Assembly: GCF_003061515.1 (NCBI RefSeq)
Contig: NZ_CP028924.1
Coordinates: 2,790,001-2,854,000, forward strand
Direction: 5' to 3'
From: Colwellia sp. Arc7-D
GTDB taxonomy: Bacteria; Pseudomonadota; Gammaproteobacteria; Enterobacterales; Alteromonadaceae
DNA length: 64,000 nucleotides
The notes under the pieces were generated by a model, which did not search any database, was not told the DNA's origin, and worked only from the letters and a program-made list of their open reading frames with translations. Positions 17,717 through 25,582 of this stretch are shown piece after piece. The position numbers and the translations under genes are program-made. Position 1 is the first letter of the stretch, and every line of letters begins with the position of its first letter.

Positions 17717-18194
17717 TATCAAGTGCATAACAGCTAACTTTCAAGCTAGGTTTCCGATAAGCTTAAAAGGTTTTGTTGGTGGTAAAGTGAACTATTTGCT
17801 TTGATAAATACATGTCTAAATTAGGTCGGCTTTAGGCTCAAAACTGTCATTAGTAACTCAAAAGCTAATGACTGCTTATGGCTAAGAGCTGAAGTATTGA
17901 TTTAGTCACTTGTAACCTCTTCAATGCGCACAAAGTGATCATATTTATCAGTGGAAACCTAATGTTATGTAGTGGTCACTATAAATGTCATAAGATGGCA
18001 GAGTTAGATAATAATGACAGGTATTTCTGATGATACTGAGTGGCACAACTGATGTAATTGTCCAATAAAGAATATAATAGAAAGTTATCACTTGTTTTTA
18101 CACTCCAAACAAGTGATAACTTACGTGCATATGTACACCCTAAAAAGAGCTTCATTGAAGTTTATAGTTTTAAATTGGTTATTCGTCTCAGGCG
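17717..18194. other. Intergenic spacer
   Basis: About 480 bases without a supported gene. It includes GCTAATGACTGCTTATGGCT at about 17869, a near copy of the 16018 motif, and the phrase CATAAGATGGCAGAGTTA. An inverted pair around ACAAGTGATAACTT at 18085-18125 is visible. Nothing else is recognised. Confidence 0.45.
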
Positions 18195-18377
18195 CTACGA
18201 CACCTTTTGATAGCAATATTGATGCTGCTCAACATACATGTCTGCAAATTCAATTGAGCCGAAATAATAGTCTATAAGTGTTTGACGCTTTTGTTTTACA
18301 AATGGAGGGATATCTTTTTGTTGAATTATGTCTAACCATGTTTTGACAAGAGCCCATGGTGGTGGTGATTGAGTCAT
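18195..18377 (-). CDS. Small hypothetical protein
   Basis: 60 residues, soluble, with normal composition (MTQSPPPWALVKTWLD start; KQKRQTLIDYYFG near residue 30). AAGGA lies eight bases upstream of the ATG, which is the main support for a real gene. No recognised domain; the C-terminal part is acidic and aromatic. It could be a small regulator or toxin/antitoxin-like protein, but no partner gene lies next to it. An overlapping plus-strand frame lacks a start signal and is less plausible. Confidence 0.45.
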   Translation of the reverse strand: MTQSPPPWALVKTWLDIIQQKDIPPFVKQKRQTLIDYYFGSIEFADMYVEQHQYCYQKVS

Positions 18378-18589
18378 ACTGTCATCCTTGCAGTTATTGA
18401 GTTCAATAATGATATTAGACGATAACTAATTAACGCGCCAATCACAGGGTATGATTTAATGTCCTCCTTACTGTTTTATACTATATTTGTAATCAAGCAG
18501 GTGTAGTAAACTTATTGATTTAATTAAGCAATCAATACTAAAAGTCCGTTACAACTAAAGTGATAAAACTTTTATCCAAGGTGATTTAA

Positions 18590-19384
18590 ATGTTTAGAAT
18601 ATATCTGTTAACCCTCTCTGTAATGGCTTTTACAGCCCACGCTGATTACCCAACCAGCTTTTCTAATGCAAAATCAAAAGCTGAAAAGACGGTGTATTTT
18701 GATAAGCACACAACATTTTATTGTGATTGTGACTATGTGTTTGATGATATTGAAGATAAAGATGGTGACGGAAATACACATGAAACGATGGTATATCCTG
18801 AAAACTGTGGCTATAAGCCGAGAAACCCAATCACTAAAAAAGGTAAAGAAAATTCTAGAGTAAGCCGCATTGAATGGGAGCATATCGTACCTGCACATGT
18901 TATAGGTGGACATTTAGATGAGTGGAAAAATAAAAGAAATTACTCTCAATGTGAAAAATCAAATGGTAAATTTATTAGCGGTCGTGATTGTGCGTACAAG
19001 CTAAATCCAGCATTTAAGAAAGGCCATGATGATATGAATAACCTCACGCCAGCAGTAGGTGAACTGAATGGTGACCGCTCTAATTTTTCTTTTGCGGTTA
19101 TTCAAGGTGAAGAAAGGGCTTATGGGCAGTGCGACTTTGAAATAGACTTCGATAAAGATGTTACTGAGCCGCCTGATAGTGTTAAAGGCAATATTGCACG
19201 TACATATTTCCATATGATTAAAACTCATGCTGCACAGATACCAGCTGATGAACTTACAATGTACTTGTTTTGGGATAAGTTAGATCCTGTGGATGAATGG
19301 GAATGCCTGCGAAATAAACGGATAGAGCAGTCACAAGGTCTTGGTAATTCATTTGTTGAAGAAGCTTGTCAGAATACAAATTAG
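18590..19384 (+). CDS. endA: Secreted endonuclease I (EndA/Dns family)
   Basis: Periplasmic or extracellular non-specific DNase of the endonuclease I family. The signal peptide ends at about residue 18 (VMAFTAHA). The family core is clear: TFYCDCDYVF near residue 42, RIEWEHIVPAHVIGG near residue 92 with the catalytic His, KGHDDMNNLTPAVGELNGDRSN near residue 145 if read in parts, and YFHMIKTHAAQIP near residue 205. Cysteines expected to form disulfides are present. Length 264 compares with 235 for E. coli EndA; extra residues lie in an acidic loop (EDKDGDGNTHE) that may bind a metal. The role is DNA degradation for nutrient use or limiting uptake of foreign DNA. Confidence 0.92.
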   Translation: MFRIYLLTLSVMAFTAHADYPTSFSNAKSKAEKTVYFDKHTTFYCDCDYVFDDIEDKDGDGNTHETMVYPENCGYKPRNPITKKGKENSRVSRIEWEHIVPAHVIGGHLDEWKNKRNYSQCEKSNGKFISGRDCAYKLNPAFKKGHDDMNNLTPAVGELNGDRSNFSFAVIQGEERAYGQCDFEIDFDKDVTEPPDSVKGNIARTYFHMIKTHAAQIPADELTMYLFWDKLDPVDEWECLRNKRIEQSQGLGNSFVEEACQNTN

Positions 19385-19567
19385 GAGAGCTAAGAGTTGA
19401 GTGGATTTAGGCATCTATGTATTTTATGTGGTTAAAATTTGATTGGACAGAGTATTAATTTACATCTGTTAAACCTAATGATTCCATATGTATTTTTGCA
19501 CTGATTTTTGACAAAAGTACATTTATCAACCATGATTTTCATACCGATGAACAAGGAATGTTTAATT

Positions 19568-19714
19568 ATGAATCATGATGATTTTGATCGTCTAAATTTT
19601 CTTTCTGAAAAAGTTATTACTGAAACAGCCACAAAAAATGAATTAAAGGAGTTCAATGTTCTCCTAAATGAATGGAACCAATCTGTAGAGTTCAATCTGC
19701 TTCACAATAAATAG
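19568..19714 (+). CDS. Small hypothetical protein
   Basis: From the ATG at 19568 the product has 48 residues (MNHDDFDRLNFLSEKV start), hydrophilic and probably all-helical. The segment EKVITETATKNELKEFNVLLNEW resembles the short helical N-terminal region of FecR-type anti-sigma factors in pattern, but no sigma factor or FecR is adjacent. AAGGA lies 12 bases upstream; a longer version beginning at 19547 is possible. It is convergent with the membrane protein gene at 19781. Confidence 0.45.
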   Translation: MNHDDFDRLNFLSEKVITETATKNELKEFNVLLNEWNQSVEFNLLHNK

Positions 19715-19780
19715 TCACCCCCTTTAGAATAACTTTTACGTATAAGTAAAAAGTTGTCGATGTCTTTATATATATTTGAA

Positions 19781-20434
19781 CTATGAACTTCGATGATATG
19801 TGCTTCTATACCAGTTGATTAAATTGTGGCAATCACTAGTGCGTGTTTTCAACAAATACTTAGCAAGAAGAAATGCGACAGGAACAAAGGAAAACATACA
19901 TAGAATCACTGTATTCATTGTAATGTTAGATACTTGCATCATTGGGTACATAGCTTCGAATAAAACAATGAGCGCTGCTATTAATGCTAATAGGCTTATA
20001 ATGAAAACAAATACTATACGCTCGAAGATCAAGGAATTTAAGGCTTTATCAATCTGTATTTTTAGAAGCTTACTAATCCATGGCTCTAGCTTGAGATCTT
20101 CCAATTTATGCTCTATTGACGAGTGGGATATTTCTTTATATACAACTGATAATTTAAACCAAGCGATTGCCCCTAAATTATAGCCAAAGGCCAAGCCTAA
20201 GAATGATACGTAATTTGAAATGGACACTAATTTTTGCTCGCCAATTAACCAGGGTAAATATGCTTCTGGTTCGTTAATTATCGATTTGTATGGTTCGGCG
20301 ACTTCTTGATTTTGGTAAATGACCCATGAATTTGTATCTACAAATAAAAATACAAGCATCTGTATGATCATATACAACTCTACAGTAAAAGCTGCCGTCA
20401 TTATTAATTGCATTGAAGAGTTAATTTTTATCAT
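19781..20434 (-). CDS. Integral membrane protein of unknown function
   Basis: About 217 residues with four hydrophobic helices, near residues 10-33, 68-90, 137-160 and 170-195, joined by a charged cytoplasmic-type loop (EHKLEDLKLEPWISKLLKIQIDK). No family recognised. The ATG at 20432-20434 (MIKINSSMQ) is preferred; a TTG four codons upstream is the alternative, and neither has a clear ribosome-binding site. A short hydrophobic frame lies immediately upstream on the same strand and may be co-transcribed. Confidence 0.6.
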   Translation of the reverse strand: MIKINSSMQLIMTAAFTVELYMIIQMLVFLFVDTNSWVIYQNQEVAEPYKSIINEPEAYLPWLIGEQKLVSISNYVSFLGLAFGYNLGAIAWFKLSVVYKEISHSSIEHKLEDLKLEPWISKLLKIQIDKALNSLIFERIVFVFIISLLALIAALIVLFEAMYPMMQVSNITMNTVILCMFSFVPVAFLLAKYLLKTRTSDCHNLINWYRSTYHRSS

Positions 20435-20452
20435 AGCGATGGTCAAATTCTA

Positions 20453-20659
20453 TTAGCTTAGTTGAATGTATAGAGTTATCAAGTTTAGGTTTACTCTAAG
20501 CCATAATCGTTGGAGTTTAACAATTATTAGCAATAGCAATGCTAAAATAAGTAGGAGCAGCGCGACAATTAAGCATATACATAACAGCACTTTGTACATA
20601 GCTATCGTTATAATCTGCATAACTAACGTCAGCAGATCCGACAAAGAAGTCATAAACAT
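20453..20659 (-). CDS. Possible small membrane peptide
   Basis: 68 codons directly upstream of and on the same strand as the membrane protein gene, encoding two hydrophobic stretches rich in Leu/Ile (LLCICLIVALLLLILALLLL split by no charged residue). The N-terminus MTSLSDLLTL looks natural, but there is no ribosome-binding site and the composition could arise from AT-rich sequence. The opposite strand has an equally long open frame. Weak call. Confidence 0.28.
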   Translation of the reverse strand: MFMTSLSDLLTLVMQIITIAMYKVLLCICLIVALLLLILALLLLIIVKLQRLWLRVNLNLITLYIQLS

Positions 20660-20677
20660 TGATTAATGACTTCTTTG
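20641..20677. repeat. 12-bp inverted repeat next to a repeat fragment
   Basis: CAAAGAAGTCAT (20642-20653) and ATGACTTCTTTG (20666-20677) form a stem with a 12-base loop. The bases just before it (GATCCGACAAAG, from 20635) match the end of the 53-base repeat at 14932, so this may be another degenerate copy. Confidence 0.5.
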
Positions 20678-20797
20678 ACCTAAAGCGGATATTGCTAGGC
20701 GGTTAAAAAATATTGGTTGGAGAACGACTAGCCATAAAGGGGATTAATGATAAAGTAAGATCAAGCACAACGATAGGTTATGATTTAACAGGAAGTA

Positions 20798-21169
20798 TTA
20801 ACCGAAGTGATTAAAAACAACTTTATTACCATCTAAATCACGGAAATATGCACCATAAAAGACATCAGGAATACGTTGTCCTGGTTCACCATCGCAGGTT
20901 GCGCCCAAGGTTATTGCCTTATGATACATCTCGTCACACTTCTCTTTCGAACCTGGAGCAATAGCTAGCATATTGCCGTTACCACAGTTTTGCACATCTT
21001 CGTTATATGGAATGCAAATGGCGAGCATGGGTTCTTTCATACTTTTACCAATAAATATAATGCGTTCCATTTTTATCAGCGTTTTCGCGCCAATTGGTGC
21101 TAATAGTTCATTATAAAAGGCTTCTGATTTTTCTAAATCGGTTACACCGATGGTTGCATAGCTGAGCAT
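20798..21169 (-). CDS. VOC family (glyoxalase/bleomycin-resistance fold) protein
   Basis: Small metalloprotein of the vicinal-oxygen-chelate superfamily. 123 residues start with MLSYATIGVTDLEKSEAFYNEL, the usual beta-alpha-beta opening with a loop for substrate, and end with YFRDLDGNKVVFNHF, the DPDGN-type closing motif. The second metal ligand region is near PGSKEKCDEMYHKAITLGAT. Substrate cannot be predicted; relatives include lactoylglutathione lyases and antibiotic-binding proteins. It is a lone gene within the repeat-rich part of the block. Confidence 0.85.
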   Translation of the reverse strand: MLSYATIGVTDLEKSEAFYNELLAPIGAKTLIKMERIIFIGKSMKEPMLAICIPYNEDVQNCGNGNMLAIAPGSKEKCDEMYHKAITLGATCDGEPGQRIPDVFYGAYFRDLDGNKVVFNHFG

Positions 21170-21355
21170 ATTTATTCCTTTTTTATTATGATAAATGTCG
21201 TTTATGTTAGATAACGATTTAACTAAAACAGGTTAAGTAAATCATGCCAATAAACGTCTGTAAATAGCATCGTGAATTGATGGCTTCTAAATCTTCAGTA
21301 TCTGCCACATTGCTGACCTAAATTAGACCTCAAAATCAGGGCCGTTTAGGCTACA

Positions 21356-21408
21356 AAGATACGATAGCGGAAGCTAGCCTTGGTATATCTAGCGACAAGT
21401 GTTCCGAC
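21356..21408 (+). repeat. Dispersed 53-base repeat, copy 3
   Basis: AAGATACGATAGCGGA at the start, ATATCTAGCGACAAGTG inside and TTCCGAC at the end; same length and orientation as copies 1 and 2. It is trailed by AAGCAGACATTA, as copy 1 is trailed by AAAGCGGTC. Confidence 0.7.
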
Positions 21409-21562
21409 TAAGCAGACATTAAAATTCACGGCTAAATGTGACCTAAAACAGTTGGTATTTAGAAGTTATTATGAGTGTTTTGGGAAGTTAAAAAAATATC
21501 TGTAGGAATGGTCACACAAGTTTATTACCCACCTTACATTCCTATTGTTCAACGTTAATTTC

Positions 21563-21743
21563 GAGCCTAGTCGCCGTGATTTTACATAATTTTCTCTGTC
21601 CTAATAGAAAAGTACATAATCATTACTTTGAAAGTTAAGCTAATTCCGAACATGAGATTCAACTTTAATTAATAAATTTACGGGCATTTTGTTAGTAAAT
21701 TAACAGGGAATTAATCACCCGTTTTACACATAGCTCGATAACC
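21563..21743 (-). pseudogene. Remnant of the lipoprotein gene found intact at 30078
   Basis: The bases here align with 30024-30203, for example TTCAACTTTAATTAATAAAT and the flanking GAGCCTGG/GAGCCTAG and ACTTTGAAAGTTA. In the minus-strand frame of the intact gene this copy gives fragments equivalent to its C-terminus (VNL..., LLIKVE-like) broken by stop codons. The two copies form direct repeats enclosing the two-component/RND module. Confidence 0.6.
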
Positions 21744-21767
21744 GATAGATCTAACATTGCTGCGTTT

Positions 21768-23096
21768 TTATACAATGGAAAACTCGTTGGCTGTCAAAGG
21801 TATTGAGAACTGAGCTACAAAAGTATTGCCATTATTTGTCAGTGTAATTGAGCCTTTATAGTTTATCGCTATGGTTTCTACAATAGACAAACCAAGGCCG
21901 GCCCCCCCTGCTGTACCGCTACGCCAAAAACGCGTGGTCATTTTGGAAATGTCTGTGGCGCTAACATTTGCCGTATTGCTTACATTAATATTTAAAAGGC
22001 TTTCTGTAGCGTTAATAGCCATTAAAATAGGTGTTTCTGGAGGACTGTATTTTAAAGCATTATCGATTAGGTTACGGCAAACAATAGCGATCATAGCCGA
22101 TGGAATAACAGATATGAGTTCTTTTCCTTGCAGTGAATAAGCTATACGTTCACTGCCTTGCGTTGTTTCATTTATCATGTTTTTAATGAGTAATTCAACA
22201 GACCAACTTTCGTCAGTATTAACTTGAGTGCTTGCTTCAATATTTGCCAGTAAAAGTAAATTGTCTAATATAGAATTTAAACGCTTTGTGCTTTTACTTA
22301 CCTGCAATAAAGCTCGTTGTTGCTTGTCTCCGGTTGTTAGTTCAGCAAGTTGGGCTTGAGCCAATATGCCGGCTAACGGTGTTCTCAGCTCATGTGCAGC
22401 ATTGCTGGTAAATTGTTTCTCTCTTGATATAACTTCAGCTAATCGTGCCATTAGTGCATTTTGGCTGTTGATCAGTGGTTGCAGCTCTTTTAATGGTTGC
22501 TGTATTTGAATGGGAGCAAGGTCTTCACTACCGCGTTTTTCGAGTGCAGAAGTTAGTAGCATTATCGGTTTTATACCCGTACCAATAGCAAACCATAATA
22601 AACCTAGCGTAATCAAAATCGCTAATGCAGGCGGAATAAGAATACTTTTAAGCAGATCATAATATAAAGAATCACGCTCAGAAACTTTATCTGCAATGGT
22701 TATTTTATGTTGGCTGGTGATTAAAGTGAACGTACGCCACGCTGTACTTTCAGCTTGGATATAATGGAACCCAGACTCAACTGTTGTGCTATTGGGAAAA
22801 GTACTGCTATTGCTTGTTGCTATAATACTGCCGTGCAAAGAGCTTATTTGACAGGTTAATCCCTTCGCCGTGCCCACTTCATTGGCTTCCATTATTGCTG
22901 GTAAAGAGGCTGACATAGCACTTTGTGGCACATGCGCTAATATATTACTTAGCATTATAGCGGTAGATTCTAGACGTTTATCAAAGCTGACGTCTAATTT
23001 ATGACTAAGACCTGTCACCATCCAAACACTGGCTAATAGCCAAAAACCAATAAATACGGCTGCCACTAATATTGTTAGGCGAAGGCGCAAGCTCAT
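21768..23096 (-). CDS. Sensor histidine kinase, QseC/PmrB-type
   Basis: Inner-membrane kinase of 442 residues. TM1 is at about residues 8-30 and TM2 at about 150-172, with a periplasmic sensor of about 120 residues between them. A linker follows, then the H-box NAAHELRTPLAGIL near residue 236, the N-box CRNLIDNALKYSP near residue 345, and the G-box GGAGLGLSIVE near residue 405. The periplasmic domain has two isolated cysteine-containing or aromatic segments and no metal-binding cluster that I can see, so the stimulus is unknown. The start codon overlaps the stop of the response regulator gene (ATGA type), so the two are co-translated. Target promoter is probably the divergent operon at 23939. 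Confidence 0.93.
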   Translation of the reverse strand: MSLRLRLTILVAAVFIGFWLLASVWMVTGLSHKLDVSFDKRLESTAIMLSNILAHVPQSAMSASLPAIMEANEVGTAKGLTCQISSLHGSIIATSNSSTFPNSTTVESGFHYIQAESTAWRTFTLITSQHKITIADKVSERDSLYYDLLKSILIPPALAILITLGLLWFAIGTGIKPIMLLTSALEKRGSEDLAPIQIQQPLKELQPLINSQNALMARLAEVISREKQFTSNAAHELRTPLAGILAQAQLAELTTGDKQQRALLQVSKSTKRLNSILDNLLLLANIEASTQVNTDESWSVELLIKNMINETTQGSERIAYSLQGKELISVIPSAMIAIVCRNLIDNALKYSPPETPILMAINATESLLNINVSNTANVSATDISKMTTRFWRSGTAGGAGLGLSIVETIAINYKGSITLTNNGNTFVAQFSIPLTANEFSIV

Positions 23097-23767
23097 TGTT
23101 CAGTTACTTCAATTGAGCCTAGTCGAAATCCAAAACCCCGAATAGTTTCGATGCCTTTAGTTCCTATTTTTTTACGTAAATTAAATATATGTACATTCAG
23201 GGCGTTACTGGCTACGTCGTCACATGTGCCGTATAAAACATCTTTTAATTGGCTTTCAGATAAAATACGTTGTGGATTGTTAAGAAATATTTTTAAAAGT
23301 AAATCTTCGTTCCGAGATAAGGGAATATGTTTGTCATTAATTAATAATTTGTGTTGTTCTAAATGATAAGTCAGCAAGCCATGTGAAATGGTGTTTGTTA
23401 GCCTGTCAGTTGTGCGTCGCTTTATACTGTACAAACGCGCTAATAACTCTCTTAAGTCAAATGGCTTAACCAAATAATCATCAGCGCCATTCTTTAATCC
23501 TGTTAGTTTGTCGTCAATTGAATTACTCGCTGTGAGTATTAGTACCGGCAACGAGTGTTGATTTTTTCGCAGCCATGTCAGCCACGTTATACCATTTCCA
23601 TCCGGTAAATTTAGATCAAGAATACAGAGATCGAAGTTGCTTTTATTCAAGATGTTTTTTGCATGACTTATTGAAGCAACATGCTCCACAGCCAGACCTT
23701 CACCCGATAAAAAAATGCTAATGGCATCAGCAATAACGGCATCATCTTCAACTAATAAAATATACAT
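23093..23767 (-). CDS. OmpR-family response regulator, QseB/PmrA-type
   Basis: 224 residues: receiver domain with acidic pocket VEDDAV, phosphoacceptor Asp near residue 51 (CILDLNLPDG), Thr in LILTASNS and Lys in DDYLVKPFDLRELLARL, followed by a winged-helix domain from about residue 125 (SRNEDLLLKIFLNN, ALNVHIFNLRKKIG, IRGFGFRLG). RKK..ETIRGFGFRL in place of the common VRGVGYRL is a mild variation. The receiver resembles the QseB/PmrA group. A PmrA-type direct repeat lies 104 bases upstream of this start and 51 bases upstream of the divergent gene, supporting control of both. Confidence 0.93.
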   Translation of the reverse strand: MYILLVEDDAVIADAISIFLSGEGLAVEHVASISHAKNILNKSNFDLCILDLNLPDGNGITWLTWLRKNQHSLPVLILTASNSIDDKLTGLKNGADDYLVKPFDLRELLARLYSIKRRTTDRLTNTISHGLLTYHLEQHKLLINDKHIPLSRNEDLLLKIFLNNPQRILSESQLKDVLYGTCDDVASNALNVHIFNLRKKIGTKGIETIRGFGFRLGSIEVTEQ

Positions 23768-23871
23768 TTTTGCTCAATTACAATTCTTATGCCGCTAAGA
23801 CTAACGTGAAAAAGCGCAGGAGAACAAGCGATAAATTAAGTTTTTAGCCGGGTTTAGCGAATGAAGTTTTT

Positions 23872-23888
23872 CTTAATGTTGGCTTAAT
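23872..23888 (+). promoter_or_regulatory. PmrA/QseB-type box between the two-component genes and the tlpA-like operon
   Basis: CTTAAT (23872-23877), five bases, CTTAAT (23883-23888): a perfect example of the known PmrA box (YTTAAK-N5-YTTAAK). It lies 51 bases before the start codon of the TlpA-like gene, where it could overlap or sit just upstream of a -35 element. Binding by the adjacent regulator is inference. Confidence 0.65.
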
Positions 23889-23938
23889 ATTAGCGATTTA
23901 TCATTGGTAAGTTAATGGAAAAAAGATGTGGTAAATAA

Positions 23939-24778
23939 ATGCTAAGTATAGCTGTAGGGCCGATAGTTATCTCAATTTCACAATTAATTACTCTGGTAGG
24001 ATTATTTATGTTTTGGGGAATAACTTATCTTCAAACACGTAATAATGCACAACAGAAACAGTTTATAGACTATATATTCACAGCCATTATTGTCGGTTTT
24101 TTAACTGCACGATTGACCTTTATAATCGTTATGTGGCAAAGCTATCAAGAGAATTGGTGGCAATTACTAAATATAAGTGACGGTGGCTTTATACCTAGCA
24201 CAGGTTGGGGAGCTGGTGCTTTGGTACTGATATTTTATGCTAGACGTAATAAATTGTTCATTAAAGCTTATTTTACATCGGCATTAATTACTTTTTTCTG
24301 TTTAATTATCCCTGCTTTTTTTGCTGTTATTTATCAAGCAGCAGTCGAACTGCCCAGCTCACCTTTACGCAATATTGAAGGCCATGAAGTCGATTTAAGA
24401 CGTTATAAGGGCACGCCTGTTGTTATAAATTTCTGGGCGTCTTGGTGCCCACCTTGTCGTAGAGAAATGCCGGTATTAGAAGCCGCTCAAAAACATAACC
24501 CTGAGCTTGTTTTTGTCTTTGTGAATCAAGGTGAAAGTCTGCTTAGTGTTAAAAGTTTTATTGATTCAACAGCGTTGGATTTAAAAAATGTTTTCATCGA
24601 TCCTACTAGCAACGTTAGCCGAGAAACTGGCGCCGCAGGGCTACCAACCACATTATTTTATAATGAAAAAGGGCAGTTAGTTACTAGCCATATGGGCGAA
24701 TTATCTCAAGCTAGCTTGCGTTATTACCTTAATCAAATTAATTCCGTCGTACCTTTAAATAAAAGGATAAACCTATGA
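23939..24778 (+). CDS. Membrane-anchored TlpA-like thiol:disulfide oxidoreductase
   Basis: 279 residues. The first 135 form four or so transmembrane helices (about 5-25, 45-70, 78-100, 108-130) whose layout recalls the prolipoprotein diacylglyceryl transferase fold, without its catalytic residues that I can see. The rest is a thioredoxin-like periplasmic domain with WASWCPPCRREMP near residue 163 and the cis-Pro loop AAGLPTTLFYNEKG near residue 238. It would reduce or maintain thiols in periplasmic partners. It overlaps the start of dsbG (ATGA at 24775-24778), so the two are translationally coupled, and RND pump genes follow: an envelope redox plus efflux operon under the adjacent two-component system. 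Confidence 0.88.
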   Translation: MLSIAVGPIVISISQLITLVGLFMFWGITYLQTRNNAQQKQFIDYIFTAIIVGFLTARLTFIIVMWQSYQENWWQLLNISDGGFIPSTGWGAGALVLIFYARRNKLFIKAYFTSALITFFCLIIPAFFAVIYQAAVELPSSPLRNIEGHEVDLRRYKGTPVVINFWASWCPPCRREMPVLEAAQKHNPELVFVFVNQGESLLSVKSFIDSTALDLKNVFIDPTSNVSRETGAAGLPTTLFYNEKGQLVTSHMGELSQASLRYYLNQINSVVPLNKRINL

Positions 24779-25538
24779 AGATTTCAATTTATTTTACATT
24801 TCTGCTGCCGTTAAATCTTATTGCTGCAGAAACCGTTAACTACCCTGCCCCTTAACGTTATTCACTCAGCAAGGTGGTGAAGTGGTCAGTTCTTTTGAAG
24901 CGCCGGCAAATATGACTGGCTATATCGCTAACTTTCAAAATGAGACTATTACTTTGTATGTCACTGAAGACGAAAAGTACTTATTTACAGGCCCATTAAT
25001 GGATGCTGAAGGTAATTCTGTAGGTGAAGAAAAGCTGAATGCTTATGTTAATGGTCCAAAGGCGGTTAAGAATTGGCAAGCCCTTGAGAACAGTCATTGG
25101 GTAAGAGATGGCTCTGCGTCAGCCAAGCGTATTGTTTACACTTTTACGGATCCCAATTGTCCTTATTGTAAACAGTTATGGCATAAGGCACGGCCTTGGG
25201 TTGATTCAGGAAAAGTGCAAATTCGTCATATTTTAGTCGGCATTTTAAAAGCAGATAGCCTAGGAAAAGCCGCGGCCATATTAAGCGCTGATAATCCTGA
25301 AGAACAATTGAAAAAATTAGCCGGCTCAGGATTATTTCAGTCTATAAAACCAATAGAAAACCCAGAAAAAACGATCCGTGACAAGCTAATTAACAACTAT
25401 AAAACCATGCTGTCTTTAGGTGCCCGCGCGACTCCAGCTACTTTTTATCTAAATGCAAACGGAGAGTTTAATAAACAAATCGGCTTGCCTCCTGAGTCAA
25501 TATTAGCCGATATTTTTGCCCCAAATGACGGTAAGTAG
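24775..25538 (+). pseudogene. dsbG: Thiol:disulfide interchange protein DsbG (signal peptide out of frame)
   Basis: The mature protein is DsbG-like: SSFEAPANMTGYIANFQNE near its start, then DPNCPYCKQLWHKARPW with the CxxC site, VQIRHILVGILK, and ATPATFYLNANGE with the cis-Pro. DsbG is a dimeric periplasmic isomerase/sulfenic-acid reductase. The natural start is the ATG at 24775, which overlaps the previous gene and encodes a signal peptide (MKISIYFTFLLPLNLIAAET). That frame stops at 24853, while the DsbG frame is open across the run of four C at 24848-24851. One more C would join signal peptide and mature domain (…YPAPLTLFTQQGG). As written, only an unexported version from GTG 24882 could be made. 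Indel in sequence data is a real possibility. Confidence 0.85.
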
Positions 25539-25582
25539 AGTTTAGTCAGATGAATTATATTTTATTAACAGAGGCTAAATAA

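Larger units (their letters stand above)
21170..21767. other. Spacer with repeat copy and gene remnant
   Basis: Nearly 600 bases without an intact gene. It has the third 53-base repeat (21356-21408) and, at 21563-21743, a decayed copy of the 3' end of the lipoprotein gene at 30078. It is the left boundary of the two-component/RND module. Confidence 0.6.

Noticed and set aside
18092-18277. 61-codon plus-strand frame
   Set aside because: Overlaps a better supported minus-strand small gene and lacks start signals.
20466-20666. 66-codon plus-strand frame
   Set aside because: Shadow of the hydrophobic minus-strand frame; no ribosome-binding site.
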